64,000 nt of DNA, taken from NCBI RefSeq assembly GCF_030315975.1, contig NZ_JASXSZ010000007.1:1-64000 (forward strand), read 5' to 3'. The notes under the pieces were generated by a model, which made no database searches, was not told where the DNA came from, and saw only the letters and a program-made list of their open reading frames with translations. Position numbers and translations under genes: made by a program. Positions within the stretch are counted from its first letter, which is position 1. Every line of letters starts with the position of its first letter. Positions 8,847 to 17,491 of the stretch are shown in pieces. The stretch is from Microbacterium candidum (GTDB lineage: Bacteria; Actinomycetota; Actinomycetes; Actinomycetales; Microbacteriaceae).

Positions 8847-9872
8847 ATGGCAGAGCGGGCGTCGGGTCCGCGGACGGAGGACGACGTGAACGAGCAGCTG
8901 TCGCCGGCGGAGGCCGCCGCATCCCGATCCCACCTCTTGCGGACCGCGATCTGGGTGGTCATCGGGGCGCTCATCGCCGCGGCGCTCGTGTGCGTCATCT
9001 GGGTGCTCTTCGGCACGCAGACCGATCTCATCGGCCGGGCGTTCCTCACGATCCTGCTGCTCGTCGGCTTCGCCGCCGTCTCGATCATGGACGTGCATCT
9101 CGCATCCCGCCGCCCGGTGTGGTTCGCGCTGACGAGCCTCGCCGTCTGGATCGTCACCCTCCTGATCGGCGCGTTCATGATCTGGATGCCGGGATCCACG
9201 TGGGTCATGCCGGCCCGGGTGGTGTCGTATCTCGCGATCATCCTGGTGCTGCAGCTGGCGCTCCTGCACCTCCGGCTCTACTGGAAGGCGCACGAGCAGC
9301 GTCCGACGCTGTTCACCTCGATCGTAACGTACGTCACGATCGGGCTCGTCGGCATCCTCGCGATCCTTCTCGTCCTGCCGCTGATCACGTACGAATGGAT
9401 CGAGTACAGCGACCTCTACTGGCGGTTCGTCGTCGCCGTCACGATCCTCGCGGCGCTCGGCACGGCACTCGTGCCGCTCGTGAACATGCTCTTCACGCCG
9501 CGCAAGCCGCGTCCGCCGAAGCCGCTGCCCTGGCCGACCTACGCGGACGGCCGCACTCCGCTGCCGGTGCTCCCCGACGGGCAGCCCGACTTCCAGGCGT
9601 ACTACACGGGCCGGCCCACCTATGCACAGCCGGTGCCGCCGGCCTCCTACGCCCAGCCGGCGCCCCCTGCCGCCTATGCCCAGCCGGCGCCCCCTGCTCC
9701 CTACATGCAGTCCGCCCCGGTGCCCGGTCAGCCGCCGGTGGCGCCGCCCCCGGGGCAGCCGCCGATCCCCGGTCAGCCGGTTCCGCCGACCGAGCCGCCG
9801 GTGCAGCCGCCGGTGCAGCCCCCCGTGCCGCCGGCCCAGCCGCCGGTCGGCCCCACGCCGCCGCAGGCCTGA
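8847..9872 (+). CDS. Membrane protein with proline-rich cytoplasmic tail
   Basis: 341 aa. Six hydrophobic segments fill roughly residues 30-205, followed by a Pro/Ala/Gln/Tyr-rich tail from about 225 to the end. The tail contains YAQP(A/V)PPA repeats and later runs of PPVQPPVPP. GGAGG lies seven bases before the ATG, supporting this start. Proline-rich tails on actinobacterial membrane proteins are usually disordered and may bind partners, but I do not recognise the family and no function is assigned. It stands alone between the tRNA terminator and a convergent gene. Confidence 0.8.
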   Translation: MAERASGPRTEDDVNEQLSPAEAAASRSHLLRTAIWVVIGALIAAALVCVIWVLFGTQTDLIGRAFLTILLLVGFAAVSIMDVHLASRRPVWFALTSLAVWIVTLLIGAFMIWMPGSTWVMPARVVSYLAIILVLQLALLHLRLYWKAHEQRPTLFTSIVTYVTIGLVGILAILLVLPLITYEWIEYSDLYWRFVVAVTILAALGTALVPLVNMLFTPRKPRPPKPLPWPTYADGRTPLPVLPDGQPDFQAYYTGRPTYAQPVPPASYAQPAPPAAYAQPAPPAPYMQSAPVPGQPPVAPPPGQPPIPGQPVPPTEPPVQPPVQPPVPPAQPPVGPTPPQA

Positions 9873-9911
9873 CGCGGCGCGTCCGCCCTACGGTGAGCAG
9901 CGGCGTCGGAA

Positions 9912-11492
9912 TCAGGAGCCGAGGAGCTCGAGCGCGGCCATCGCTGCGTTGTGGCCCCCGATGCCGCTCACCGCGCCGCCGCGACGCGCACCCGACCCGC
10001 ACACGAGGATCGACTCGTGCGCCGTCGCGACGCCCCAGCGGCCCGCGGGCGTCGACAGGTCGTCCGCATCCTCCGCCCATGGCCACGACAGCGCGCCGTG
10101 AAAGATGTCGCCGCCCGACAGCGCGAGGCTCTCCTCGAGGTCGGCGGTCGTGCGGGCTTCGATGCACGGCGTCCCGTCCGGCGCGAGGTACACGCAGTCT
10201 GCGATCGGCTCGGCGAGCACCGAATCGAGCGAGGCCTGCGCCGCCTCGAGGAGCGCTGCCCGCATCGCGTCGTTGTCCTGCCCGTCGACGAGGCGGTGCG
10301 GCACCTGCAGCCCGAACAGCGTGAGCGTCTGTGCGCCGGACGCCTGCAGCTCCGGGGAGAGGATCGTCGGGTCGCTCAGCGTGTGGCAGTAGATCTCGGC
10401 GGGAAGGGGATGCGGGATGCCTCCGCCCTCGGCCGCGCGGTACGCATCGTCGAGCTGCGTCATCGTCTCGTTCACGTGGAACGTCCCGGCGAACGCCGCG
10501 CGCGGCGAGACGGTCTCGTCGTGCAGGCGCGGGAGGCGGCTGAGCAGCATGTTGATCTTCACCTGCGCTCCTTCGGCGCGCCGGACCTCGACGTCGGCGC
10601 CGCCTGCGCGCAGGAGCTCGGCGAGCACGGCGGGCCCGACACCGCTGAGCACGAGCCGCCCGCGCAGCGTCTCCCCGGTCGCGAGCGCGACCTCTCCGTC
10701 AGGAGTCACCGACACGGCCGCCGTGCCGGTGCGGATATCGGCTCCGGCCGCGCGCGCCGCGCGCTCGAGCTCAGCGCTCACGTGGCCCATGCCGCCGACC
10801 GGGATGTCCCAGTCGCCGGTTCCGCCCCCGATGACGTGATAGAGGAAGCAGCGGTTCTGGGCGAGCGAGCGGTCGTCCGCGGTCGCGAACGTGCCGATGA
10901 GGCCGTCGGTCAGGGCGATGCCGCGCGCGATGTCGGTCTCGAAGGCGTCGCGCAGCATCCCGCCGAGCGGCCGCTCGACGAGCTCGTCCCAGACGTCTCC
11001 GAAGACCGGACGCACGTCGGACGCGCGACGCAGGGGCTCGACCATCGTGGGGAACAGTCCGCGGGCCATCGGCGCCAGTCGGTCGTAGAAGGCGTCGAAC
11101 CGGCCGGCTTCGGTGGCGGACCCGGTGGCGCGGAGGAAGGATGCGGCGGTGGCCGCAGCATCCTCACGATCCACGAGGATGCCGCGTGACGGGTCCCCAG
11201 GGACCGGCGTATAGGAGGAGTAGCGCCGGCGCTGCAGCGCGATGTTGAGCCCCAGATCGGCGACGATGCGGTGGGGGAGGAGGCTCACGAGGTACGAGTA
11301 CCGCGAGAGGTCGGCGTCGACGCCCGCCCACGGGCGCTCGGAGACCGCCGCCCCGCCGACATGGTCGAGCCGCTCCACGACGGCGACGGTGCGGCCGGCG
11401 CTGCCGAGGTAGGCGGCGGCGACGAGGGCGTTGTGGCCCCCGCCGACGATGACGATGTCGTGGGTCGCGGGACCGTTCATGCTGCGCTGCAT
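9912..11492 (-). CDS. FAD-dependent oxidoreductase, phytoene desaturase/PYROXD2-like
   Basis: 526 aa. The N-terminus has the dinucleotide-binding motif IVIVGGGHNALVAAAYL followed by VVERLDHVGG, as in the CrtI/amine oxidase superfamily. The C-terminus has a GSGARRGGAVSGIGGHNAA segment that completes the FAD site in this group. Members in non-carotenoid contexts are usually annotated only as NAD(P)/FAD-dependent oxidoreductases, and there are no carotenoid genes nearby, so a substrate is not proposed. ATG 11492 has a -10 box six bases upstream; ATG 11480 is the alternative. Confidence 0.85.
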   Translation of the reverse strand: MQRSMNGPATHDIVIVGGGHNALVAAAYLGSAGRTVAVVERLDHVGGAAVSERPWAGVDADLSRYSYLVSLLPHRIVADLGLNIALQRRRYSSYTPVPGDPSRGILVDREDAAATAASFLRATGSATEAGRFDAFYDRLAPMARGLFPTMVEPLRRASDVRPVFGDVWDELVERPLGGMLRDAFETDIARGIALTDGLIGTFATADDRSLAQNRCFLYHVIGGGTGDWDIPVGGMGHVSAELERAARAAGADIRTGTAAVSVTPDGEVALATGETLRGRLVLSGVGPAVLAELLRAGGADVEVRRAEGAQVKINMLLSRLPRLHDETVSPRAAFAGTFHVNETMTQLDDAYRAAEGGGIPHPLPAEIYCHTLSDPTILSPELQASGAQTLTLFGLQVPHRLVDGQDNDAMRAALLEAAQASLDSVLAEPIADCVYLAPDGTPCIEARTTADLEESLALSGGDIFHGALSWPWAEDADDLSTPAGRWGVATAHESILVCGSGARRGGAVSGIGGHNAAMAALELLGS

Positions 11493-11498
11493 CCCTCC

Positions 11499-11525
11499 AC
11501 GCTAATGGCGGCGCGCGGCTACGTT
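11499..11525. promoter_or_regulatory. Divergent pair of leaderless promoters
   Basis: On the minus strand TAGCGT (11504-11499) is six bases before the oxidoreductase ATG at 11492. On the plus strand TACGTT (11520-11525) is six bases before the phosphatase ATG at 11532. The whole intergenic region is only 39 bases. Confidence 0.5.
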
Positions 11526-11531
11526 TGACGC

Positions 11532-12347
11532 ATGACCGCCGCATCCGACCTGCACGATCTCGCCGTCGACATCGCGTGCGAAGCCGGCCAGCTCGCCCAT
11601 CGCCGCCGCAGCGAGGGCGTGCACGTCGCCGCGACGAAGACCGCGCTCGCGGACATCGTCACCGACGCCGATCGCGAGGTCGAGGCGCTCATCCGCACGC
11701 GTCTGTCGGCGGAGCGTCCCGATGACGGCTTCCTCGGCGAGGAGTCGGGCGCCGAGCGGGGCACGTCCGGCATCACGTGGGTCGTCGACCCCATCGACGG
11801 GACGGTCAATTACGCGTACGGCATCCCGTCGTACGCGGTGAGCATCGCGGCGGTCGAAGGCGACCCGGACCCGAGCGCCTGGACTGCGCTCGCCGGCATC
11901 GTGTTCAACCCCTCGTCCGGTGAACTGTTCCACGCGACGAGGGATGCGGGCGCCTGGCTCGGCGCGGAACGGCTCGCCGTCAACGCTGAGCCGTCGCCGG
12001 CGGGTGCGCTGCTCGCCACTGGCTTCGGGTACGACCCCGCGACCCATGCCCCCAACCTCGAGCGCATCTCGCGCGTGATGCCCATCGCTCGAGATCTCCG
12101 GCGCATCGGCGCCGCATCCCTCGACCTCGCGTTCGTCGCGGCGGGTCGTCTCGACGGCTACTTCGAGCGGGGGCTGAATCCGTGGGATCACGCGGCCGGT
12201 GCGCTCCTCGTCGAAGAAGCGGGTGGACGGGTCGGCGGCGCGCCGCACGGTCGGCCGGGGAAGAGGATGACGGTCGCCGCCGGGGCCGTGCTGTACGACG
12301 CGATCGTGGCGCAGCTCGGCGCGGACGCGCGCGACGAAGACGGATGA
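11532..12347 (+). CDS. Inositol monophosphatase family protein
   Basis: 271 aa metal-dependent phosphatase. It carries the family signature WVVDPIDGTVNY with metal ligands D86 and D89, an upstream EES motif, and the second signature WDHAAGALLVEEAGG with D219. Actinobacterial members dephosphorylate inositol-1-phosphate, histidinol-phosphate or PAP. No clue separates these here. It is divergent from the FAD oxidoreductase and has no visible ribosome binding site. Confidence 0.88.
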   Translation: MTAASDLHDLAVDIACEAGQLAHRRRSEGVHVAATKTALADIVTDADREVEALIRTRLSAERPDDGFLGEESGAERGTSGITWVVDPIDGTVNYAYGIPSYAVSIAAVEGDPDPSAWTALAGIVFNPSSGELFHATRDAGAWLGAERLAVNAEPSPAGALLATGFGYDPATHAPNLERISRVMPIARDLRRIGAASLDLAFVAAGRLDGYFERGLNPWDHAAGALLVEEAGGRVGGAPHGRPGKRMTVAAGAVLYDAIVAQLGADARDEDG

Positions 12348-12412
12348 GAGCTCCTTAACAAATCCGGCGTGTCGGCGTGCGTCCATGGCATTCACAGACG
12401 TCGCGGAGTATG

Positions 12413-12429
12413 GTTTACCCATTCGTTAC
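12413..12429 (+). promoter_or_regulatory. MtrA-like direct repeat upstream of M23 peptidase
   Basis: GTTTAC (12413-12418) and CGTTAC (12424-12429) are similar hexamers one helical turn (11 bp) apart. MtrA of the MtrAB two-component system in actinobacteria binds directly repeated GTTAC/GTAAC half-sites and controls cell-wall hydrolase genes. A short hairpin (12433-12448) follows. Assignment is by motif resemblance only. Confidence 0.35.
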
Positions 12430-12520
12430 TTTCGCCGCCCGAACGGCGGAGGTTGTGAAAACCCCCCTTTGCCCGACCGTTGCCTCCCCCCGCGACACGA
12501 TCTGAGAGCCTGCTTGACGA

Positions 12521-14389
12521 TTGTCTTCTGACGCGCCCTTGACCGAGCCCGCGCCCACGCGGCGCTCGCGTCGACCCTCCGCTGTGCCTGACCAGGCATC
12601 GACGGAGGCCGGGGGCTCGCGTGCGGAGACGCGCCGGCGGTCGGCGGATGCCGCGCCCCAGCGCCCCGCGGTCGTGTGGGGCCGCGCGGCGGAGACGCCA
12701 CGGGCGACCGACACGGTCGCGATCTCGACAGCAGCGATCGAGGCCGAGACCGTCGCGATCGAGCGTCCGGTCACGGCCGAGCACACGACGACCGCCACCG
12801 AGCGGACGAATCTCATCGAGAGCGCACCGCAGACCACCCGCCGGACTCGCAGCACTGCGAGGGCCGGCGTTTCGACTTCCGGGGATGTCGCGGATGTCGC
12901 GGCACCGTCCGCTCACGTTGCACCTGCGACGGCCGCGCACGCCGCGCCGGCGAAGCACGCGGCGCCGCCGTCGCGCTCCGACAGTCGCCGTGCCCGTACG
13001 GCCGAGGTCGAGGTTCCGAAGATCGTGCGCGCGAGCGTCGTGCCTGCGGCATCCGCCCCCACGGTCGCCGCCCCGGCTCCCGAGCCCGTCGTGGAGCTCC
13101 GCCAGGTCATCACGACGTCGCCCATCCGCCTTCCGGAGCCCGCCGCGCTCGCCGCCACGCCGTCGATCTCGGCGCTTCCCGTCGTCGAGGTGCCGAAGCG
13201 CAGCCGCGTCCGCCCCGTCACGGAGCCGGTTTCCGAGCAGCCCGTCGCCGGTGCGGCGTCCGCTCCGGCCGTGGAGACGAGCACCGCGTCCGAGCCGGTC
13301 CTCGTTGCGGGGGCCAGCACCGCGGCGGAGCCGGCTGTCCACATCGAGGAGCCGGCCCGCACCGTCCCCGCTTTCCTCGCACCCGAGCCCGTCATGGCGG
13401 AGCCGGTCGTCGAGGCGGGTGCGTCGTTCACCGCGCCCCGCGACGCTGCTCCGCATGTCGAGCCGGCATCGCAGCCGCGCGCCCAGCAGCGTCCGCGTAC
13501 CGAGCCGGTCGTCGACGAGTTCGAGGCGGCCGCTCGGCTCTTCTCCTTCACGGGCGAGACGCCGATTCAGCAGCCGGCGCAGGAGCAGGCCGAGCCGGAG
13601 CCCGCTGCGGGACACAAGCACCACAAGCACAAGGCCCCCCGCAAGGCACGTGCGCCGAAGACCGGCGCCCGGCGCGCGGCGACCGCATCCTTCTCGATCG
13701 GGGTCATGGGGATCGTCGGTCTCCTCACCGTCGGAATGACGACTCCTGCTGAGGCCGTCGCGGCCGCGACAGGTTCGGTGGACACCAGCGCCAAGACCGT
13801 CCTCGCTTCGAGTGATGCCACGGGCGGCGGGGACAGCGCCATCCAGACGTACATGGCCCCGGAGCAGGCTCAGGCCGGCGCGCTCGACCGTTCGGTCGAC
13901 TACTCGGCGGTCACCGCCGCGCAGGCGGGCCAGGACGCAGGCATCAAGAACGTCTCCAGCGCGTACTTTACCAACGACCCGAACTCGCCGATCCAGTGGC
14001 CCTTCGCCGTCGGCTGCACGATCAGCTGGGGCTTCGGTCCGCGTCCGGGCGAGTTCCACGAGGGCGTCGACTTCACGCCCGGCGCCGGTGCCCACATCCA
14101 GGCGATCGCCGACGGCGTCGTGCGCGTCTCGACCGACAACGGCGGCGGTTACGGCGTGATGATCATCATCGATCACATCATCGACGGCAAGCTCATCTCC
14201 AGCCGCTACGGCCACATGCAGTACGGTTCGCGACAGGTCCAGGTGGGCGACCACGTGCACGTCGGCGAGTACATCGGACGCACCGGCAACACCGGTCACT
14301 CGTTCGGTGCGCACACGCACCTCGAGATCCTCGTGAACGGCACGACGCCGATCGACCCGATCCCGTGGCTGCGTGCTCACGTCAAGTGA
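12521..14389 (+). CDS. M23 family (LytM) metallopeptidase with long disordered N-terminal tail
   Basis: 622 aa cell-wall endopeptidase. The first ~385 residues are Ala/Pro/Glu/Val/Thr-rich with no recognisable domain. One hydrophobic segment follows (about 389-408, starting ASFSIGVMGIVGLL), then the catalytic LytM domain in the last ~110 residues. Zn ligands are visible: H513 and D517 in HEGVD, H565 in YGHMQ, and HTH (H598, H600). The peptidase would lie outside and the tail inside. The reading frame opens with TTG at 12521; no strong ribosome binding site is present and a later start (for example the TTG at 12539) is possible. tRNA genes follow. Confidence 0.85.
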   Translation: MSSDAPLTEPAPTRRSRRPSAVPDQASTEAGGSRAETRRRSADAAPQRPAVVWGRAAETPRATDTVAISTAAIEAETVAIERPVTAEHTTTATERTNLIESAPQTTRRTRSTARAGVSTSGDVADVAAPSAHVAPATAAHAAPAKHAAPPSRSDSRRARTAEVEVPKIVRASVVPAASAPTVAAPAPEPVVELRQVITTSPIRLPEPAALAATPSISALPVVEVPKRSRVRPVTEPVSEQPVAGAASAPAVETSTASEPVLVAGASTAAEPAVHIEEPARTVPAFLAPEPVMAEPVVEAGASFTAPRDAAPHVEPASQPRAQQRPRTEPVVDEFEAAARLFSFTGETPIQQPAQEQAEPEPAAGHKHHKHKAPRKARAPKTGARRAATASFSIGVMGIVGLLTVGMTTPAEAVAAATGSVDTSAKTVLASSDATGGGDSAIQTYMAPEQAQAGALDRSVDYSAVTAAQAGQDAGIKNVSSAYFTNDPNSPIQWPFAVGCTISWGFGPRPGEFHEGVDFTPGAGAHIQAIADGVVRVSTDNGGGYGVMIIIDHIIDGKLISSRYGHMQYGSRQVQVGDHVHVGEYIGRTGNTGHSFGAHTHLEILVNGTTPIDPIPWLRAHVK

Positions 14390-14405
14390 GCGGCCACAGG
14401 TCTGG

Positions 14406-14434
14406 TAGTCTTTCCTAGTTGCCCGCGCGCGGGC
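14406..14434 (+). promoter_or_regulatory. -10 box and leader palindrome before tRNA-Thr
   Basis: TAGTCT at 14406-14411 is a -10-like box. The perfect palindrome GCCCGCGCGCGGGC follows at 14421-14434, directly before the tRNA. A -35 is not clear. Confidence 0.35.
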
Positions 14435-14439
14435 GGCAC

Positions 14440-14511
14440 GCCCCGATAGCTCAGTGGCAGAGCACTTCCATGGTAAGGAAGGGGTCGTCAGTTCAATCCT
14501 GACTCGGGGCT
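14440..14511 (+). tRNA. tRNA-Thr (GGT)
   Basis: Acceptor GCCCCGA (14440-14446) pairs with TCGGGGC (14504-14510), discriminator T14511. Anticodon GGT is at 14472-14474 within stem CTTCC/GGAAG. D-loop AGCTCAGTGG and T-loop GTTCAAT are standard. Confidence 0.96.
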
Positions 14512-14542
14512 CGCAGCATCCATCATCAGACGGATGCCTCGC

Positions 14543-14616
14543 GGCAGGGTAGCTCAGTTGGTGAGAGCGCACGACTCATAATCGTGAGGTCGCGGGTTCA
14601 AGCCCCGCTCCTGCTA
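14543..14616 (+). tRNA. tRNA-Met (CAT), probably elongator
   Basis: Acceptor GGCAGGG (14543-14549) pairs with TCCTGCT (14609-14615) using two G-U pairs, discriminator A14616. Anticodon CAT is at 14577-14579 in stem CACGA/TCGTG. The full acceptor pairing and lack of the GGG/CCC anticodon stem argue against initiator Met. Confidence 0.93.
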
Positions 14617-14626
14617 CAGATCGAAT

Positions 14627-14649
14627 ACCCCCGGATTTCCGGGGGTTTT
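14627..14649 (+). terminator. Rho-independent terminator after tRNA-Met
   Basis: CCCCCGGA and TCCGGGGG form an 8-bp stem (plus an outer A-T pair) with a two-base loop, followed by TTTT. Confidence 0.9.
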
Positions 14650-14710
14650 CTGTTGGTTCGCGAAAGCTTGCTATCCGACACGTCCGGCGCCCAGCAGAGC
14701 CCAGCGGGGT

Positions 14711-14716
14711 TACGTT
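14711..14716 (+). promoter_or_regulatory. -10 box (TACGTT) of a probable leaderless promoter
   Basis: TACGTT is six bases before the GTG at 14723 and no ribosome binding site is visible. Confidence 0.45.
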
Positions 14717-14722
14717 GGCCAC

Positions 14723-15295
14723 GTGAACGAGGACGAGAAGGCCGCCATCCTGGCGGCCCTGCGGCGCATGTTCGAGGAGAACATCTTCCCGTACGGGCTC
14801 GCTGCCGAGTCCCTCGCGCGAGGTGCAGCGCGTGAGAAAGCCGAAGCCGAGTATTGGAACCAGTTCCTGCCGGGTCACTCCGGACCCTCCGCAACCGTGG
14901 AGGTCGAGCCACCCGGAAGAACGGGTCTTCGCATCCGATACGCCCCACAGCCCCAGGGCGACCTCGACGCCGGTGAAATCGTGCGTACCTGGGTGCCGTC
15001 GGGCACGGAGGGCCGCGGCGCGTACGATTCGGTTCTCGTCATCGGGCAGGACAGCGACGGCCGGCTTCTCTCGGTGCTCCTCAGCAGGACCTCGCACACA
15101 GGTGATCATCGCTACTTCCCGATCGGTGCAGGGCCGAAGGACGCACACGGCCGGTTCTCCTGGGTCGACCTCGACCACTTCTTCGCCATCAGCGACCAGG
15201 GTGTGCACCGGACGGGGTTCACGATCGACCGCGATCATTTCATCCGCGTAGCGGACGAGCTCTACGGGCGGTACGCCTGGCCGATGGAGGACTGA
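14723..15295 (+). CDS. PemK/MazF-fold protein without adjacent antitoxin
   Basis: 190 aa. The first ~75 residues are hydrophilic and helical. The rest matches the actinobacterial PemK-like group: GEIVRTWVPSG, a central YDSVLVIGQD strand, LLSVLLSRTSHTGD, then GRFSWVDLDHFF and a C-terminal helix. MazF/PemK proteins are ribonucleases normally paired with an antitoxin encoded next to them. No small antitoxin gene is visible on either side (tRNA terminator upstream, convergent helicase downstream), so this may be an orphan or house-keeping relative. The fold assignment is from motif resemblance only. Confidence 0.65.
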   Translation: MNEDEKAAILAALRRMFEENIFPYGLAAESLARGAAREKAEAEYWNQFLPGHSGPSATVEVEPPGRTGLRIRYAPQPQGDLDAGEIVRTWVPSGTEGRGAYDSVLVIGQDSDGRLLSVLLSRTSHTGDHRYFPIGAGPKDAHGRFSWVDLDHFFAISDQGVHRTGFTIDRDHFIRVADELYGRYAWPMED

Positions 15296-15376
15296 ATCGG
15301 CCTGCACCTCGATGGCGTGATGGCACGCATCCCACGACGCGACGTCATGCCGAGAGGATGGGCACGCTCCTGCCGA

Positions 15377-17413
15377 TCAGGCGAACAGTTCGTCGAACGC
15401 ATCCATGCGCACGCGCGGTACAGTGGCGACCCGCTCGATCGCGGGCTCCGGGGCAATTGCGGCGGTGCTGACGGAGTCCATCAGAGCGCGCGCGGACTCG
15501 GTCAGGAACCGGCTGGGCTTGGCGGCCACGTGCTTGGCCATGAAGGCCGTCGGGTGCGTGGGCAGCTGCGAGGGCACGTAGACATCGAGCGCGTCGCGAG
15601 CGCGCGTGAGCGCGACGTAGAACAGGCGCTCCTCCTCGGACAGGCCGGCGGGGGAGGAGAGAGCCATATCCGAGGGCATCGCGCCGTCGTTCGCACGCAG
15701 GAGGTGCACCGTGTCCCACTCCAGGCCCTTCGCGGAGTGGATCGTGGACAGCGTCAGCCAATCCTCATCGAGGTGCGGCTGCTTCGCCCAGTCGCCGGCG
15801 ACGTTCACCGGGTCGATCGCCTGTTCGCTCACGAACGTGCGCAGATCGCTGTGCTGGGCGGCGGCACCCGCAATGCCGTCGACCTCGGTCACGCGGCGGT
15901 GCCAGTCCGGGTAGTGCGCGCGGAGCAGCGGATCCACCGCGCCGCGGCACGCCTCGACCAGCTCTGGGACCGCAGTGGCGGCATCGACGGCGCCCAGCAA
16001 GGACAGCGTGGAGGCGAGCCCGGTGCGCGCCTTCGGCGGAGCCGCCGCGATCGCGTCGGACGCGCGATCGATGCCGCCGTCCGCGAGGATCCCGGCGAGT
16101 CCTCGCGCACTCGCTTTGCCGATCGCGCGGTGCCGGGTGAGCAGGCGATACCAGGACACCTCGTCGGCCGGATTGAGCACGACCCGGAAGCTCGCCAGCA
16201 GATCGCGCACATGAGAGGTCTCCAGGTAGCCGATCCCGCCGAACTTGTGGAACGGGATGCCTCGCACCTTGAGCTCGACCTCGAGCTGCGCGCTGTGGGA
16301 GCCGGTGCGCATCAGCACAGCCTGCGCGCGCAGCGGCGTTCCGTCGAGGTGCGCGGCGAGGACCCGGTCCGCGATCGTGCGCGCCTCGTCGTCGGCGTTG
16401 CGGCAGGTGACCAGCGTCGGACGCGCGCCCTGTTGCGGACGGTCGGCGACGAGACGCAGCTTCAGCTCGCCCGGGCGCACCTCGTTGGCGAGGTCGAGGA
16501 TCGGCTGCGTGGAGCGGAAGTTGCGCTCGAGTCGCACGAGCGTGGCGTCGGGGTACGCCTCGATGACATCGAGGAGATGCCCGGCACTTGCCCCACGGAA
16601 TGCGTAGATCGCCTGCGCGTCGTCACCGACGACGGTGAGTCCGCGCCCGTCGGGGCTGAGCCCGCGCACGATGTCGACCTGCAGCTGGTTGACGTCCTGA
16701 TACTCGTCGACGAGCACCCAGTCCCAGCGCGCCCGCAGTCGCGCCCCGACATCCGGATCCGCCACGAGCGCGCGCCAGGCGATGAGCAGATCGTCCAGGT
16801 CGAGGAGCCCGCGCTCCCGCTTGCGGTCGCGGTAATGACGCAGGAGGCCGGCGATCGCGTCGGCCTGCTCGAGCGCCCAGGGGAACTGCTCTTCGATGAC
16901 CCTGCGGGCTGGTGTCGCGGTGTTGATCGCGCGGGACGCGATATCGGCGATAGCGCGGGTCGTGGGCAGGCGCACCTCGGTGCCGTCGAGCCCGTGCTCG
17001 GCGCGCAGCAGATCGATCAGGTCGATGACGTCGTCGGGATCGATGACCGTCACGTCTTCCAGACCCAGGTGCTGTGCGTGCTCGGCGACGATGCGGTGCG
17101 CGACGGCGTGGAACGTGCCGCCGGCGATGCGCTGTGCGGCCTGCGCGTCGCCGCAGAGGGCTGCGGCACGAGAGAGCATCGCGGATGCCGCACGCCGGGT
17201 GAAGGTCAGCAGCAGGATCCGCTCGGGCACGACTCCCGCCTCGAGCAGCCGGGCGACCCGTGCGGTGAGCACCCGCGTCTTGCCCGTGCCGGCCCCCGCG
17301 GCGACCACGAGGGGCCCCTCGCCGTGCTCGACGGCCTGAAGCTGTGCCGGATCCAGCCCGACGAGCGCATCGCTTACTGCCACGGAGGTGACGGTAACCG
17401 GAGCCTCCGACAT
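15377..17413 (-). CDS. UvrD/Rep-family superfamily I DNA helicase
   Basis: 678 aa 3'-5' SF1A helicase. Motifs include the Q-motif region LDPAQLQAVEHGEGPLVVAA, Walker A AGAGTGKTR, LLLTFTRRAA (motif Ia), VDEYQDVN (Walker B), VGDDAQAIYAFRGA (motif III), LERNFRST (IV), TIHSAKGLEW (V) and VALTRARD (VI). It is somewhat shorter than UvrD/PcrA and lacks an obvious HRDC or nuclease domain. ATG 17413 is chosen because the other in-frame ATG at 17437 lies inside a hairpin that appears to terminate the operon upstream. It is probably a repair or replication-restart helicase. Confidence 0.9.
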   Translation of the reverse strand: MSEAPVTVTSVAVSDALVGLDPAQLQAVEHGEGPLVVAAGAGTGKTRVLTARVARLLEAGVVPERILLLTFTRRAASAMLSRAAALCGDAQAAQRIAGGTFHAVAHRIVAEHAQHLGLEDVTVIDPDDVIDLIDLLRAEHGLDGTEVRLPTTRAIADIASRAINTATPARRVIEEQFPWALEQADAIAGLLRHYRDRKRERGLLDLDDLLIAWRALVADPDVGARLRARWDWVLVDEYQDVNQLQVDIVRGLSPDGRGLTVVGDDAQAIYAFRGASAGHLLDVIEAYPDATLVRLERNFRSTQPILDLANEVRPGELKLRLVADRPQQGARPTLVTCRNADDEARTIADRVLAAHLDGTPLRAQAVLMRTGSHSAQLEVELKVRGIPFHKFGGIGYLETSHVRDLLASFRVVLNPADEVSWYRLLTRHRAIGKASARGLAGILADGGIDRASDAIAAAPPKARTGLASTLSLLGAVDAATAVPELVEACRGAVDPLLRAHYPDWHRRVTEVDGIAGAAAQHSDLRTFVSEQAIDPVNVAGDWAKQPHLDEDWLTLSTIHSAKGLEWDTVHLLRANDGAMPSDMALSSPAGLSEEERLFYVALTRARDALDVYVPSQLPTHPTAFMAKHVAAKPSRFLTESARALMDSVSTAAIAPEPAIERVATVPRVRMDAFDELFA

Positions 17414-17424
17414 CGGCATGCGAA

Positions 17425-17460
17425 TCGGCCCTCGCATCCGGTTGTGGATACGAGGGCCGA
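17425..17460 (-). terminator. Hairpin ending the GntR/BtpA/ABC operon
   Basis: Perfect 10-bp arms TCGGCCCTCG (17425-17434) and CGAGGGCCGA (17451-17460) with a 16-nt loop, about 30 bases past the stop of the ATPase gene. No T-run. It sits between two minus-strand genes. Confidence 0.6.
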
Positions 17461-17491
17461 GAACGCCGTCAGATCGCGGCTGGCGAACATG

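Noticed and set aside
9912..11492. Carotenoid phytoene desaturase function for the FAD oxidoreductase
   Set aside because: Only the general fold is supported; no phytoene synthase or other carotenoid genes are nearby.
12348..12520. Possible c-di-AMP (ydaO) riboswitch ahead of the cell-wall hydrolase
   Set aside because: Such riboswitches occur upstream of actinobacterial cell-wall hydrolases, but I could not find the conserved core elements.
12392..14572. Long open frame on the minus strand opposite the M23 peptidase gene, and similar long antisense frames at 1670-2857, 4245-5906 and 56379-58349
   Set aside because: They lie opposite clear protein families, have Arg/Asp/Gly-rich low-complexity translations and no motifs. 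This is the usual effect of high GC third positions.
14640..15376. Antitoxin partner for the PemK/MazF-like protein
   Set aside because: No small gene with a plausible start lies in the gaps on either side.
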